NCBI GenBank assembly: GCA_019239425.1
Contig: JAFAZX010000068.1
Coordinates: forward strand, 248,001 to 312,000
Direction of reading: 5' to 3'
Length of the DNA stretch: 64,000 nucleotides
DNA from: Acidobacteriota bacterium
GTDB lineage: Bacteria > Acidobacteriota > Blastocatellia > Pyrinomonadales > Pyrinomonadaceae
The translations under genes and the position numbers were made by a program. Below are positions 25,908-33,787 of the stretch, one piece after another (the first letter of the stretch is position 1; each line of letters opens with the position of its first letter). Under the pieces are notes generated by a model. That model was given only the letters and a program-made list of their open reading frames with translations. It ran no database searches and was not told the origin of the DNA.

Positions 25908-27101
25908 ATGAAAGATTTCCCTGTCATGAAGAGACTGACGAACAGCATTGCCGTCTGCGCCGCGCTCCTCCTCTGCACCACGCTCGCCTCGGCGCAGTCG
26001 GGCGCGACCCGGCCGCGGCGCGTGACGCCCGTCCAGCCGACGGGCGAGACGGCGAGCGCCGCGGCGACGCCGGCCGCCGGGACGAGCGCGGGCGCCGGCT
26101 CGTCCGCACACGCGCTGTCGCTCCTCGAGCAGAAGCAGTACGACGCCGCGCTCGCCGAGGCGCGGAAGCTCTCCGCGGCCGACCCGAAGAACTCGGAGGC
26201 CTGGAAGATCGCCGGCTACGCGGAGTTCTACCTGAAGCGCTACAACGAGGCGTCGGCCGATCTCGAACGCGCACTTGAGCTGCGCAGCGCCGAGGGGCAG
26301 AAGGACACGAAGATCGAGGACGCGCTCGCGCAGGTCTACTTCTTCGCGGAGAAGTACGAGCAGGCGCTCCCGCTCCTCGTCGCCGCCACGACACGCGCGG
26401 GCGCCAAGCCCGACGCCAACACGCTCTACTACCGCGCCATCGCCGAGATGAACCTGAAGCGGGAGGCCGACGCCGAGCGCTCCTTCGGCGAGGTTCTGAA
26501 GCTCGACCCGAAGAACAAGTTCGCGCTCCTCTACACGGGGCAGCTCGCCTTCGGCCGGCAGGACTACGCGACGGCCGTGAACATGCTCAACCGCGCGACG
26601 CTCGCCGACCCGACCTTCGCGCAGGGGTGGGAGCTGCTCACGCAGGCTTACATGTACCGCGGCCGTGCCGCCACGGGCGCGGCCGCCGACGCGGACTTCC
26701 TCTCGGCCGTGCGCGCGTCAGACTCGCTCGCGCGCGTGCGCCCGGACGCGCGCTCGGCCTTGCTGCAAGGGCAGGCGCTCGTCTTCGCGAAGCAGTTCCC
26801 GAAGGCCGTCGTCGCCTTGGAGCGCGCCGCCGCCGCGCCGCAGGCGCCCGACGAGACGTTCTATCTGCTCGGCTACGCGCAGGTGCAGGCCAAGAACTTC
26901 CCCAAGGCCATCAGCGCGCTCGAGACGGCCGCCGCCAGGACGCCGCAGAACGCCGAGGTCTACCGCCTGCTCGGCTTCTCCTACGAGTCCTCGCAGCAGT
27001 ATGCCAAGGCGCTCGCCGCCTACGAGAAGGGCCTCCAACTCGCGCCCACCGACGCCTACTTCAAAGACTCCGCCGAACGCGTCCGCCCTTACGCGAAGTA
27101 A
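25908..27101 (+). CDS. Secreted TPR-repeat protein
   Basis: The protein has 397 residues. The start is at 25908, or possibly the ATG at 25926, which gives a cleaner signal peptide (MKRLTNSIAVCAALLLCTTLASAQ). After a low-complexity Ala/Thr/Gly linker (about residues 40-70) the rest is tetratricopeptide repeats of 34 residues (HALSLLEQKQYDAALAEARKL, then similar units through the C-terminus). Periplasmic proteins of this kind act as assembly scaffolds. The partner is unknown. It is followed by a 7-base-unit inverted repeat that begins a few bases after the stop. Confidence 0.85.
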   Translation: MKDFPVMKRLTNSIAVCAALLLCTTLASAQSGATRPRRVTPVQPTGETASAAATPAAGTSAGAGSSAHALSLLEQKQYDAALAEARKLSAADPKNSEAWKIAGYAEFYLKRYNEASADLERALELRSAEGQKDTKIEDALAQVYFFAEKYEQALPLLVAATTRAGAKPDANTLYYRAIAEMNLKREADAERSFGEVLKLDPKNKFALLYTGQLAFGRQDYATAVNMLNRATLADPTFAQGWELLTQAYMYRGRAATGAAADADFLSAVRASDSLARVRPDARSALLQGQALVFAKQFPKAVVALERAAAAPQAPDETFYLLGYAQVQAKNFPKAISALETAAARTPQNAEVYRLLGFSYESSQQYAKALAAYEKGLQLAPTDAYFKDSAERVRPYAK

Positions 27102-27104
27102 AGC

Positions 27105-27177
27105 CGTGAACCGCAAACCGTAAACCGTGGCGAGAAGGTTTCTCTCTCTCGCCACGGTTTACGGTTTACGGTTTACG
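27105..27177. repeat. Inverted repeat of AACCGTA heptamers
   Basis: 31-base arms (27105-27135 and 27147-27177, two mismatches) consist of tandem AACCGTA/TACGGTT heptamers plus a short common core. The loop is 11 bases. The element fills the gap between the TPR protein and the next small gene. Confidence 0.9.
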
Positions 27178-27207
27178 CTCTTCGTCTTTTGCGCTAGCAT
27201 CCTGCGC

Positions 27208-27693
27208 ATGAGAAACAGAATTTTTTTGAGTCTGGCCCTCGCGCTGGCCGTGCTGCTCTCGGCCGGGGCCGCTCGGGCGGCGACGTGGAAGGGGTTGGAG
27301 CCTTTCGTCTCGAAGAGGGCGGACGTCGAGAAGGCGCTCGGCGCGCCGGTCGCCGACCGCTACGGCGAGGAGGGGACGCTCGAGTTCAACGTGGCGGGCG
27401 GGCGCGTCACGGTCTTCTTCGTCACGCCGAAGTTCGTCTCGACGAAGCGGCTGCCCGCGCACTACGAGGGCACGGTCTTGCAGATCGTCCTCCAGCACGA
27501 GAGCGCGCAGGACACGCCCGAGTCGCTGAACCTCGTCACCAACAAAGCCTTCCGGCGCGAGGCGAAGGGCAGCGTCGAGAAGTACAGCGACGACAAGGAC
27601 GGCCTCTTCTACACCTTCGTCGAGAGCCGCCTCAAGACCACGCGCTACGCCTACTCGATGGATCGCCTCGCGCGAATCCAGCGCGGAAAGTGA
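27208..27693 (+). CDS. Small secreted protein of unknown function
   Basis: The product has 161 residues from the ATG at 27208; the longer open frame begins inside the upstream repeat and is not credible. The signal peptide is MRNRIFLSLALALAVLLSAG, cleaved near ARAAT. The mature part has KRADVEKALGAPVADRYGEEGTLEFNV, a layout similar to small periplasmic SmpA/OmlA-like proteins in which a helix precedes a two-stranded sheet. That similarity is weak and I do not assign a function. An inverted repeat directly follows the stop codon. Confidence 0.7.
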   Translation: MRNRIFLSLALALAVLLSAGAARAATWKGLEPFVSKRADVEKALGAPVADRYGEEGTLEFNVAGGRVTVFFVTPKFVSTKRLPAHYEGTVLQIVLQHESAQDTPESLNLVTNKAFRREAKGSVEKYSDDKDGLFYTFVESRLKTTRYAYSMDRLARIQRGK

Positions 27694-27750
27694 TGGGTGC
27701 TGGGTAAGAGCCTGCTTCTAACCAGCACCCAGCACCCAGCACCCAACACC
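27694..27750. repeat. Inverted repeat of CAGCACC heptamers
   Basis: Four tandem CAGCACC-type heptamers (27723-27750, the last with one change) are preceded by a shorter complementary stretch at 27695-27705. It begins one base after the stop codon and ends just before the NurA start. It is less symmetric than the other loci. Confidence 0.8.
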
Positions 27751-27755
27751 CTCTT

Positions 27756-28967
27756 ATGCTCTACCGCACGCACGTTATCGGCGCGCTCGAAAGTAAGCGC
27801 GCGGAGTTCGCCAGTTTCGAGCGCTCGCTGCGGGGCGAGGTGGGCGAGCTGGCGGCGCGGCTGTTGGCGCTCGCGGGCCGGACGGGCGAGGAGGTGCGGC
27901 AAGTGTCGGGCGCCGTCGCGAAGCGTCTGGCCTACCCGTCCGACGAACTCGAACGCGCGGGCGGCTCGGTCGTCCCCTTCCGCGAGTCGTGGCGCTCGCA
28001 CGAGGAGGCGCGGCGTTGGGCGCTCGAAGCCCTGCGCGGCCGCGTGACCTTCGCCGCCGACGGCAGCCAGGTCTTCCCCGGCCGCGAGGCCAGCCTCCCC
28101 GTCGCCGCCGTCCAGGTCGCCTCCTTCGAGAACCCGCACGCGCCCGAGGGGCGCTACACGAAGGACGTGCACTTCGAAGTCCTCGCGCCCAACCAACTGC
28201 TCGGGCGCGCGGGCGAATACGAGAGCCCCGAGCAGGTCGTCTCGCTCCGGCGCTTCGAGCTCGAGGCGCGCGCCGTCTGCGACTTCCTCGAACGTCAGAA
28301 GGGCTGGCGCGCGAGAGGCGAGCGCACGCCCGTCGCCTTCTTCGACAACACCCTGCTCGTCGCCTCGCTCCGCAAAGGGACAGACCGGCACCTCTCGCAG
28401 CGCATGGCCGACGCGCTCGCCGAACTCATCCACACTTCGCGCGAGACCTCGGTGCCCGTCGTCGGCTACGTCGATCACTCCTACGCGCACGACCTCGCCG
28501 GCCTGCTCCTCGCGCTGCACGGAGACCTGCCCGAGTCGAACGCCTACGACGCGCAACTGCTACGCGCGCGCGGCAAGGCACAGCCCCCGCTCGCGAGCTG
28601 GGGCGACCGCACCGTCTTCTTCCACTGCCAGCGGCCGAACCTCGCCGAAGTCTTCTCCGACGAGGGGGGCGCGCCGCTCGTCGGCTTCGTCTACCTGCAG
28701 ACGACGGCCGCCGGCCACCCGGCGCGGCTCGACATCCCCGCGTGGGTGCACGAGGCGGGCCTCGTCGAAGAGGTCGCCGACGCCGTGCGCGCCGAGTGCG
28801 TCGTCGGGAACGGCTACCCGTACGCCATCGAGGCCGCCGACCAGGCCGCCCTGATGACGGGGCGCGACCGCGAGCAGTTCCTCCGCGCCGTGCAGGACTT
28901 CGCCGCCGAGCACCGGCTCGACTTCCACGTCTCGCGCAAGGCGCTCAGCAAGGGGCGTCGCCGTTGA
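27756..28967 (+). CDS. nurA: NurA-domain nuclease
   Basis: This 403-residue protein carries the NurA domain, a 5'-to-3' nuclease fold that works with the HerA ATPase in end resection of double-strand breaks. Conserved acidic residues are visible: D102 in FAADGSQVF, D197 in AFFDNTLL and D240 in VGYVDHSYAHDL. The C-terminal segment GYPYAIEAADQAALMTGRDREQF also fits the family. No HerA gene is in the window. Instead a zinc-ribbon protein and a HAS-barrel-like protein follow on the same strand. The first 70 residues are a helical extension. Confidence 0.82.
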   Translation: MLYRTHVIGALESKRAEFASFERSLRGEVGELAARLLALAGRTGEEVRQVSGAVAKRLAYPSDELERAGGSVVPFRESWRSHEEARRWALEALRGRVTFAADGSQVFPGREASLPVAAVQVASFENPHAPEGRYTKDVHFEVLAPNQLLGRAGEYESPEQVVSLRRFELEARAVCDFLERQKGWRARGERTPVAFFDNTLLVASLRKGTDRHLSQRMADALAELIHTSRETSVPVVGYVDHSYAHDLAGLLLALHGDLPESNAYDAQLLRARGKAQPPLASWGDRTVFFHCQRPNLAEVFSDEGGAPLVGFVYLQTTAAGHPARLDIPAWVHEAGLVEEVADAVRAECVVGNGYPYAIEAADQAALMTGRDREQFLRAVQDFAAEHRLDFHVSRKALSKGRRR

Positions 28968-29041
28968 GCCGCGCGGCGAAATCTGTCATCATCCCCGGCG
29001 TCCGGCGTCGAAGGCTTTAAAGGGCTACCCGACGAAACCAG

Positions 29042-29632
29042 ATGAAGTACCCTTCGGGCGAAACTCACGACGACCTCGAAGGCCGCGGAGCACCCTCCGC
29101 CAGCGGAGAGACTTCCGGCGAAGGGGCGCGCGTGTGCGAGGCGTGCGGGGGGCGCGCGCGGCGCGAGTCGGCGCGCTTCTGCGCCACGTGCGGGCACGCG
29201 TTCGGCGGCGGCTACTTCCCGACAGATTCTCTGCGCGCCTCCTACCGTTTCGAGAGCGCGCCCGTCTCGTACAGCCTCGAAGCGGCGCGCGGCCCGCAGC
29301 GCGCGCGGGTGCGCTCGGGCGCTTACACGCGCCGGCACGCGCCGCGCGCGGGGAGGGAGTTTATGCCACGCAGCACCGAGAGCACCGCGGCGGCGACGGC
29401 GATGGCCTTCGTCACTTACGCGCTGGTGCCGTACCTCGGGATACTCTTCTGCCCGGGCGCGCTCCTCTTCGGCGGCGTGGGCCTGTTGCGGGCCATGCGC
29501 GCGCCGCGGCCGGGCCACGCGCGCGCCGCGGCCCTGAGCCTCGCCCTCGGCCTGCTCGTGCTCTGCGCGCAAATCCTCCTCTGGTGGATTCTCTACAAGG
29601 TGCCCGAGTGGGCGCGCCAGTCTCCGTTTTAG
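29042..29632 (+). CDS. Zinc-ribbon membrane protein
   Basis: The protein has 196 residues. An N-terminal zinc ribbon (two CxxC pairs, C-EA-C and C-AT-C, about residues 35-57, within VCEACGGRARRESARFCATC) is followed by a disordered basic linker. Two hydrophobic segments lie in the C-terminal third (TAMAFVTYALVPYLGILF and LSLALGLLVLCAQILLWWIL). No family-specific function is recognisable. It lies between the nuclease and the HAS-barrel-like gene, the latter only 4 bases downstream, so the three could be one transcript. Confidence 0.72.
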   Translation: MKYPSGETHDDLEGRGAPSASGETSGEGARVCEACGGRARRESARFCATCGHAFGGGYFPTDSLRASYRFESAPVSYSLEAARGPQRARVRSGAYTRRHAPRAGREFMPRSTESTAAATAMAFVTYALVPYLGILFCPGALLFGGVGLLRAMRAPRPGHARAAALSLALGLLVLCAQILLWWILYKVPEWARQSPF

Positions 29633-29636
29633 ACCG

Positions 29637-30245
29637 ATGACAAGGGTTGCCAAGATCGTCAAGTCGAACTCGCACGTGGACTACGTCGCGCGCGTGATCG
29701 ACGAGCTGGACGCGGACGCGCCGCCGTCGCCCGAGGAGTACGGCTTCGCGCAGTTCGTGCGGATGCCCGTGGCCGAGACGGAGGAGGTCGTGGGCGTCGT
29801 CTACGACACGCAGCTCGCGAACCCCGACTACGGGAGCTTCGGGCCGAGGCTCTCGTCGCACGCCGACCTGAAGGTCTTGAGTCCGGACTTCCTGCACGAG
29901 CAGGGCGTGCTGCTCGGCGTGCTGCTGCTGGGCCGGCGCGCGCGCGGCGAAGGCGGGGGCTGGGTCGCGCACCAGGGCGTGCCGCGCAGGGTCGTGCCCG
30001 TCGGGCAGGAGGTCTTCTCGCTCGCGGACGCGGAGGTCTTCGAGTTCCACAGGGGCGCGGGCGGGGCCGTGCAGTTACACTACTTTTCGCAGGCGCTCGC
30101 GCACGCGGGGCCGTTCGCGGTGCCCCTGGTCGAGGCCGTCATCGAACAGTTGGAGCCGCTCTGCGGGCCGGCCGAGCGGCAGCGCCTGTGCGTCCTGAAA
30201 AAGTCTCTGGTTTGGCAACGAACTCTCGGGCAGTTGCGTCTTTAA
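29637..30245 (+). CDS. HAS-barrel-like domain protein (HerA/ATP-synthase barrel)
   Basis: This 202-residue cytoplasmic protein starts 4 bases after the zinc-ribbon gene. The N-terminal half has the beta-strand layout of a HAS barrel (KIVKSNSHVDYVARVID, then VVGVVYDTQLANPDYGSFGPRL), the small domain that precedes the ATPase in HerA. The C-terminal half is helical (LYFSQALAHAGPFAVPLVEAVIEQLEPL). No Walker motifs are present, so this is a stand-alone barrel protein, not HerA. Proximity to nurA suggests a role with a nuclease-translocase complex whose ATPase is encoded elsewhere. The assignment rests on strand pattern and context. Confidence 0.6.
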   Translation: MTRVAKIVKSNSHVDYVARVIDELDADAPPSPEEYGFAQFVRMPVAETEEVVGVVYDTQLANPDYGSFGPRLSSHADLKVLSPDFLHEQGVLLGVLLLGRRARGEGGGWVAHQGVPRRVVPVGQEVFSLADAEVFEFHRGAGGAVQLHYFSQALAHAGPFAVPLVEAVIEQLEPLCGPAERQRLCVLKKSLVWQRTLGQLRL

Positions 30246-30285
30246 AGAGCACAGAAGTTTCTCGCCTCTCGAAAGGAAAGCCGAA

Positions 30286-30951
30286 ATGAAGTTCGCAAGT
30301 AAGTCTTTGTCGCTGCTCCTGCTCGCGGCCGCCGTGTCGCCCGGCGCGGCCTACGCGCAGCGCACCCGCCAGGTGGGCGACGCGCCGAAGCCCGTGCCGC
30401 CTCCTCAGCAGCAGACGCAGCAGGGCGCGCCCGCCGAAGGCCAGTCCACGCCGAAGGTCTCGGCGCCCGCGCCGCCCGCGCCGCCGAAGGTCATCCCCGC
30501 GAAGTACATGGGCGGGTTCGCCGGCTACCGCAAGAAGCAGGAGGGCATGCTCAACTTCGACGACCGCAACCAGCGCCTCGTCTTCCGCGACAAGAACGAG
30601 AAGGAGGTCATCTCGATCTCCTACGACGCCGTGATGGTGGCCTTCGCCGACCGCGAGACGCGCCGCCTGATGGGCAACGGCACGCAGTCGGTCGTCCTGG
30701 GGACGGCCGGCGTGCTCGGCCTGCCCGGGCTCCTCCTCAAGAAGAAGTTCGAGTACCTCACCATCCAGTTCGAAGACCCCGAGACGTACCTGAAGGGCAC
30801 GACGCAGTTCAAGCTCGCGAACCAGGACATCATCGAGTCGGTGACCTACGCCCTCGCGCAGCGCGCCGGCCTCATCCAGCAGGGCCAGGTCTACACGCGC
30901 CGCCGCGCCGGCATCGAGCCGGCCTCCGCCGAGAAGACCTCCAACCCGTAA
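30286..30951 (+). CDS. Secreted protein of unknown function with Pro-rich linker
   Basis: The protein has 221 residues. A signal peptide (KSLSLLLLAAAVSPGAAYAQ) is followed by a proline-, glutamine- and alanine-rich linker to about residue 75. A compact domain then has strands resembling a PH-like fold (GMLNFDDRNQRLVFRDKNEKEVISISYDAV, then FEYLTIQFEDPETYLKG). There is a short hydrophobic segment (SVVLGTAGVLGLPGLLL). Enzymatic residues are not evident. A classical terminator follows, so it ends a transcription unit that probably begins at or before the HAS-barrel gene. Confidence 0.72.
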   Translation: MKFASKSLSLLLLAAAVSPGAAYAQRTRQVGDAPKPVPPPQQQTQQGAPAEGQSTPKVSAPAPPAPPKVIPAKYMGGFAGYRKKQEGMLNFDDRNQRLVFRDKNEKEVISISYDAVMVAFADRETRRLMGNGTQSVVLGTAGVLGLPGLLLKKKFEYLTIQFEDPETYLKGTTQFKLANQDIIESVTYALAQRAGLIQQGQVYTRRRAGIEPASAEKTSNP

Positions 30952-30980
30952 GCACGCTCCGCAAAGTTCACCCGCTGCCA

Positions 30981-31020
30981 AAAAGGGGGCCGCCGTTCGC
31001 GTTGAACGGCGGCCCCTTTT
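30981..31020 (+). terminator. Intrinsic terminator
   Basis: An approximately 17-pair hairpin (arms 30981-30998 and 31004-31020, one bulge), GC-rich and with a 5-base loop, starts with AAAA and ends in TTTT, so it can work in both directions. It separates the small secreted protein from the next gene. Confidence 0.88.
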
Positions 31021-31055
31021 CAGCCCGCCCGGCCCTGCCCGGCGCGGGGCGTCTT

Positions 31056-31085
31056 GCCGGGGCCGGAAATATTTCCGGCCCCGGC
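31056..31085. promoter_or_regulatory. 30-base perfect palindrome upstream of a secreted-protein gene
   Basis: All 15 base pairs match with no loop, centred at 31070/31071 on AAAT/ATTT and flanked by GGGGCCGG/CCGGCCCC. It lies 39 bases before the ATG at 31125. The lack of a loop and of a T tract fits a protein-binding operator better than a terminator. Confidence 0.6.
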
Positions 31086-31124
31086 GCACATATTAGATAG
31101 AACAGGAAAAGGAGCTCCCCCGGA

Positions 31125-33185
31125 ATGAGAGTCCTTACAGCCTTTGCCTTAACACTCTGCTGCGCCTGCGTGGCCCTGGCCCAGACGCCCTCGTCGAACA
31201 CCGCCACCCAACTGAGTACCAAGGTCGTCGGCACCGTCAACGAGAACGTGAGCGCCCAGGCAGTGCTCATTCCGCGGGTTGACGCGCGGCGGTTGTTCGG
31301 CAAGGAGATCGCCGAAAACTACGCGGTCGTCGAGATCAACATCGGCAACAAGAGTCCGGATGCCGCGCTGATCATCCACGGCATCTTCATCGACTACAGC
31401 AACTGGCCGCTGAGCGGCATGTCGAGGAACGACGTGCGTAGCCTCGACATGCCGGACGGGCGTTTCGCCAACTTCCAGACCGGCACCCGCCCGAGTCAGG
31501 TCGCGAGCGAAGAGTACCGCGTGGTGCGCGGCCAGTTGCTCGACGCACAGGCGTGGACGCGCAGGAACCTGGCAATCCGCCTGCTGAACCTCGCCGGGAG
31601 TCTCGCGACGGCCTACACGTTCTCGCTCAACGAGCAGGGCATCATCAAGGGAATCAACGCGGCGACGGGCGTCGGCATCCCCGGCATCGCCACGGCGTGG
31701 CCCGACTCGACCATCGACCAGCTCAACCGCGTCAGCGACTTCGGCTTCCGCGCCAACCGGGTCGTGTCGAAGCAGGGCGCGGAGGTCGTCGTTTGCTTCT
31801 TCCCCATCGACCGCTTCCTGACGCCCGGCTTCCGCAAGCTGTTCCTGAAGTCGCCCGCGCTCTTCTTCGCGCCGCTCCAGATGTTGGTTGACAGGCAGAG
31901 TCAAAGTCTGGTCACCGCGGCGCTCGGGGAGGATTTGGGCATCAAGCCCTCCGACCTGGGCCTCACCGAGGCGAAGGAGATAATCCCTGCGCTGCGGGCA
32001 AAGCTGCCCTGCTTCCTCAAAATCGTCAGGGAGGCAGAGCCCGGCGCCGACACGGGAACCCCGAGCTTACTTAGCCAGATCAGCCGGCAGTCGAGCGAGA
32101 TTTGTCTGAAAGAGTTCGGCATGCAGGTGGGTCTGAACGGGGACGGAGTCCGAACTCTCAGCATCCAGGATGAGGCAAAGTTCAAAGCCTTCGCGGCGCT
32201 CTTCTACATCAAAGAGGTGAGCCTCAACAAGGTGACCGTCACGGTGGACGGAGTTCTCTCCGTCGAAGTCTCCGCCATCGAGCCGAGGGTCGAGAGCGTG
32301 ACGTTCGACGAGGTGGCGGGCTGCGGCGGGCCGAACACGGAATGCTTCTGGTCGTCCTCAATCGGCGGCGGCGTCCGGACGGGGAAGGTCACCGGCAATT
32401 TCCTCTCGGGCGGGACGCTGGATATTCCCGGGGCCGAGGATTTCATCGGGGACTTGAAGGTGGTGCCCGAAGGCTCTTCCGACAACGTGCTCCGCTTCTC
32501 GCTCAAGCTGAAGAAGGGCGTGCCGACGGGTCGAACCCTCAACTTCAAGGTGAACAAGCCGAAGCCGGGCAGCACGGGGAAGCTTGAAAGTCCGGCCTTC
32601 ATGCTCCAGACCGCTTTCTTCCCCGGCACGCCCACGCTCGCGGGCGTCGGGCTGAAGGACGGTAAGGTGACCGTCACCGGCGCGGGGTTCGTCGATGCGC
32701 CCGCGCCCAACGCGCTCTCCGTCAAACTGATGGCGCCCAACAAGACGGTGCAAACGATTCAGAACCCGACGGTCGCGAATGACAAAATCACCTTCGACAT
32801 GCCGGCCGGCCCCGCCGCCGGCTGCTGGCGCGTCATGGTGCAGGCCGGCGCGCGCGACGCGATAGAGCTAAACGACGGCAGGTTCGCCGTCCTCCCGTCG
32901 CCGACCGTCAGCAAGGCCACGATTGACGGCGACAAGATCGTCGTGGATGGCACGAACTTTATGGACACTGCGAACTGCCCCGGCGGCAAGGCCGTTCGCT
33001 TCAGGGCCGTCAAGGCCGGGGAGAAGGCCGTCGACCTCATACCCAAGTCGTCGCTCGAGCTGAACAAGGGAGAGTTTAAGCTCCCGGACGGCGTCGATAC
33101 GAATTGGCTGGTCGAGGTTCTGGTGGGCGACGCGCCGGTCGGCGACAAGAGCAAGAAGGGCCAGATCGAACTGACGAAGAAGTAG
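31125..33185 (+). CDS. Large secreted beta-rich protein of unknown function
   Basis: The protein has 686 residues with a signal peptide (MRVLTAFALTLCCACVALAQ). The first half is mixed: YAVVEINIGNKSPDAALIIHGIFIDY is a beta-sandwich-like start, followed by a helical stretch with LNLAGSLATAYTFSL. From about residue 350 on, the sequence is strand-rich, with IPT/TIG-like units (TLAGVGLKDGKVTVTGAGFVDA and TVSKATIDGDKIVVDGTNFMD). Such domains are common in extracellular binding proteins. I see no catalytic motif. GGAGC precedes the ATG, and a strong terminator follows. Confidence 0.75.
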   Translation: MRVLTAFALTLCCACVALAQTPSSNTATQLSTKVVGTVNENVSAQAVLIPRVDARRLFGKEIAENYAVVEINIGNKSPDAALIIHGIFIDYSNWPLSGMSRNDVRSLDMPDGRFANFQTGTRPSQVASEEYRVVRGQLLDAQAWTRRNLAIRLLNLAGSLATAYTFSLNEQGIIKGINAATGVGIPGIATAWPDSTIDQLNRVSDFGFRANRVVSKQGAEVVVCFFPIDRFLTPGFRKLFLKSPALFFAPLQMLVDRQSQSLVTAALGEDLGIKPSDLGLTEAKEIIPALRAKLPCFLKIVREAEPGADTGTPSLLSQISRQSSEICLKEFGMQVGLNGDGVRTLSIQDEAKFKAFAALFYIKEVSLNKVTVTVDGVLSVEVSAIEPRVESVTFDEVAGCGGPNTECFWSSSIGGGVRTGKVTGNFLSGGTLDIPGAEDFIGDLKVVPEGSSDNVLRFSLKLKKGVPTGRTLNFKVNKPKPGSTGKLESPAFMLQTAFFPGTPTLAGVGLKDGKVTVTGAGFVDAPAPNALSVKLMAPNKTVQTIQNPTVANDKITFDMPAGPAAGCWRVMVQAGARDAIELNDGRFAVLPSPTVSKATIDGDKIVVDGTNFMDTANCPGGKAVRFRAVKAGEKAVDLIPKSSLELNKGEFKLPDGVDTNWLVEVLVGDAPVGDKSKKGQIELTKK

Positions 33186-33200
33186 CTCCGGCCGGAACGA

Positions 33201-33250
33201 CGGAGGGCGGCGCGAATCGCTCACAAGCGATTCGCGCCGCCCTCCGGTTT
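33201..33250 (+). terminator. Intrinsic terminator
   Basis: A perfect 21-pair stem (33201-33221 and 33226-33246) with a 4-base loop is followed by GTTTTC. It lies between convergent genes (stops at 33185 and 33277), so it may end both. Confidence 0.9.
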
Positions 33251-33276
33251 TCAATCGACCCCCGCCGACTTATCGT

Positions 33277-33678
33277 TCACTTAAAGCCCCAGTGCTTCAG
33301 CGCGGGGTCGCGGCGGCAGGCGGAGAGGGGGCGTGCGCGCGCGCTCTTGATCTCGAGCACGTGCTTGGAGTCGCGGTCTACCTCGACGCTCATGCAGGCG
33401 CAGCCGTAGCCGTAGTGGCCGTTGGTCTCGACCCACTGCCTGGGGCCGAAGCTGGGCCAGTCGCCTTCGGCCTGGTGGCCGCCCTGCACGCCGACGATCC
33501 ACTCGGCCTCGCGGTCGTGCAGGGAGGCGTTGGCGGGCGTCGGGTTGTCGAACCAGCCGCAGCGCGTCTCGGCCCGGACAGTCGCGGTCGTGCCGGCCGC
33601 GCCGGGCCGCGCCGCGAGCAGGGCGGCGGCCAGGACGATGAAGCCGGCGAATAAAAGTCGAAGGGTCAAAGCTCTCAT
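33277..33678 (-). CDS. DUF4087-family secreted protein
   Basis: This 133-residue protein has a signal peptide (RLLFAGFIVLAAALLAARPGAAG) and a short domain matching the DUF4087 pattern: TRCGWFDNPTPANASLHDRE, then EWIVGVQGGHQAEGDWP, then YGYGCACMSVEV. Several cysteines (C39, C92, C94, C120) could form disulfides or bind a ligand. The family has no known function. The gene is divergent from the MFS transporter at 33788. Confidence 0.85.
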   Translation of the reverse strand: MRALTLRLLFAGFIVLAAALLAARPGAAGTTATVRAETRCGWFDNPTPANASLHDREAEWIVGVQGGHQAEGDWPSFGPRQWVETNGHYGYGCACMSVEVDRDSKHVLEIKSARARPLSACRRDPALKHWGFK

Positions 33679-33787
33679 CGAAGGTTTTCTCCTCCCGGTT
33701 TATCTGCGCACGTTTCGGACGGCGCGGGTTATAATGCCAGCCCTTCGCGGCCCAGTCCAAACAGTCCGGCTTCGACAGAGTGTGCAC

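Noticed and set aside
27105..27177. Possible CRISPR-like array from tandem short repeats
   Set aside because: Units are only 7 bases, are contiguous without spacers, form inverted arms, and no cas genes are in the window.
33730..33735. TATAAT as promoter of the Spinster-like MFS gene
   Set aside because: There is no matching -35 element at the right distance. It is mentioned only as a possible -10.
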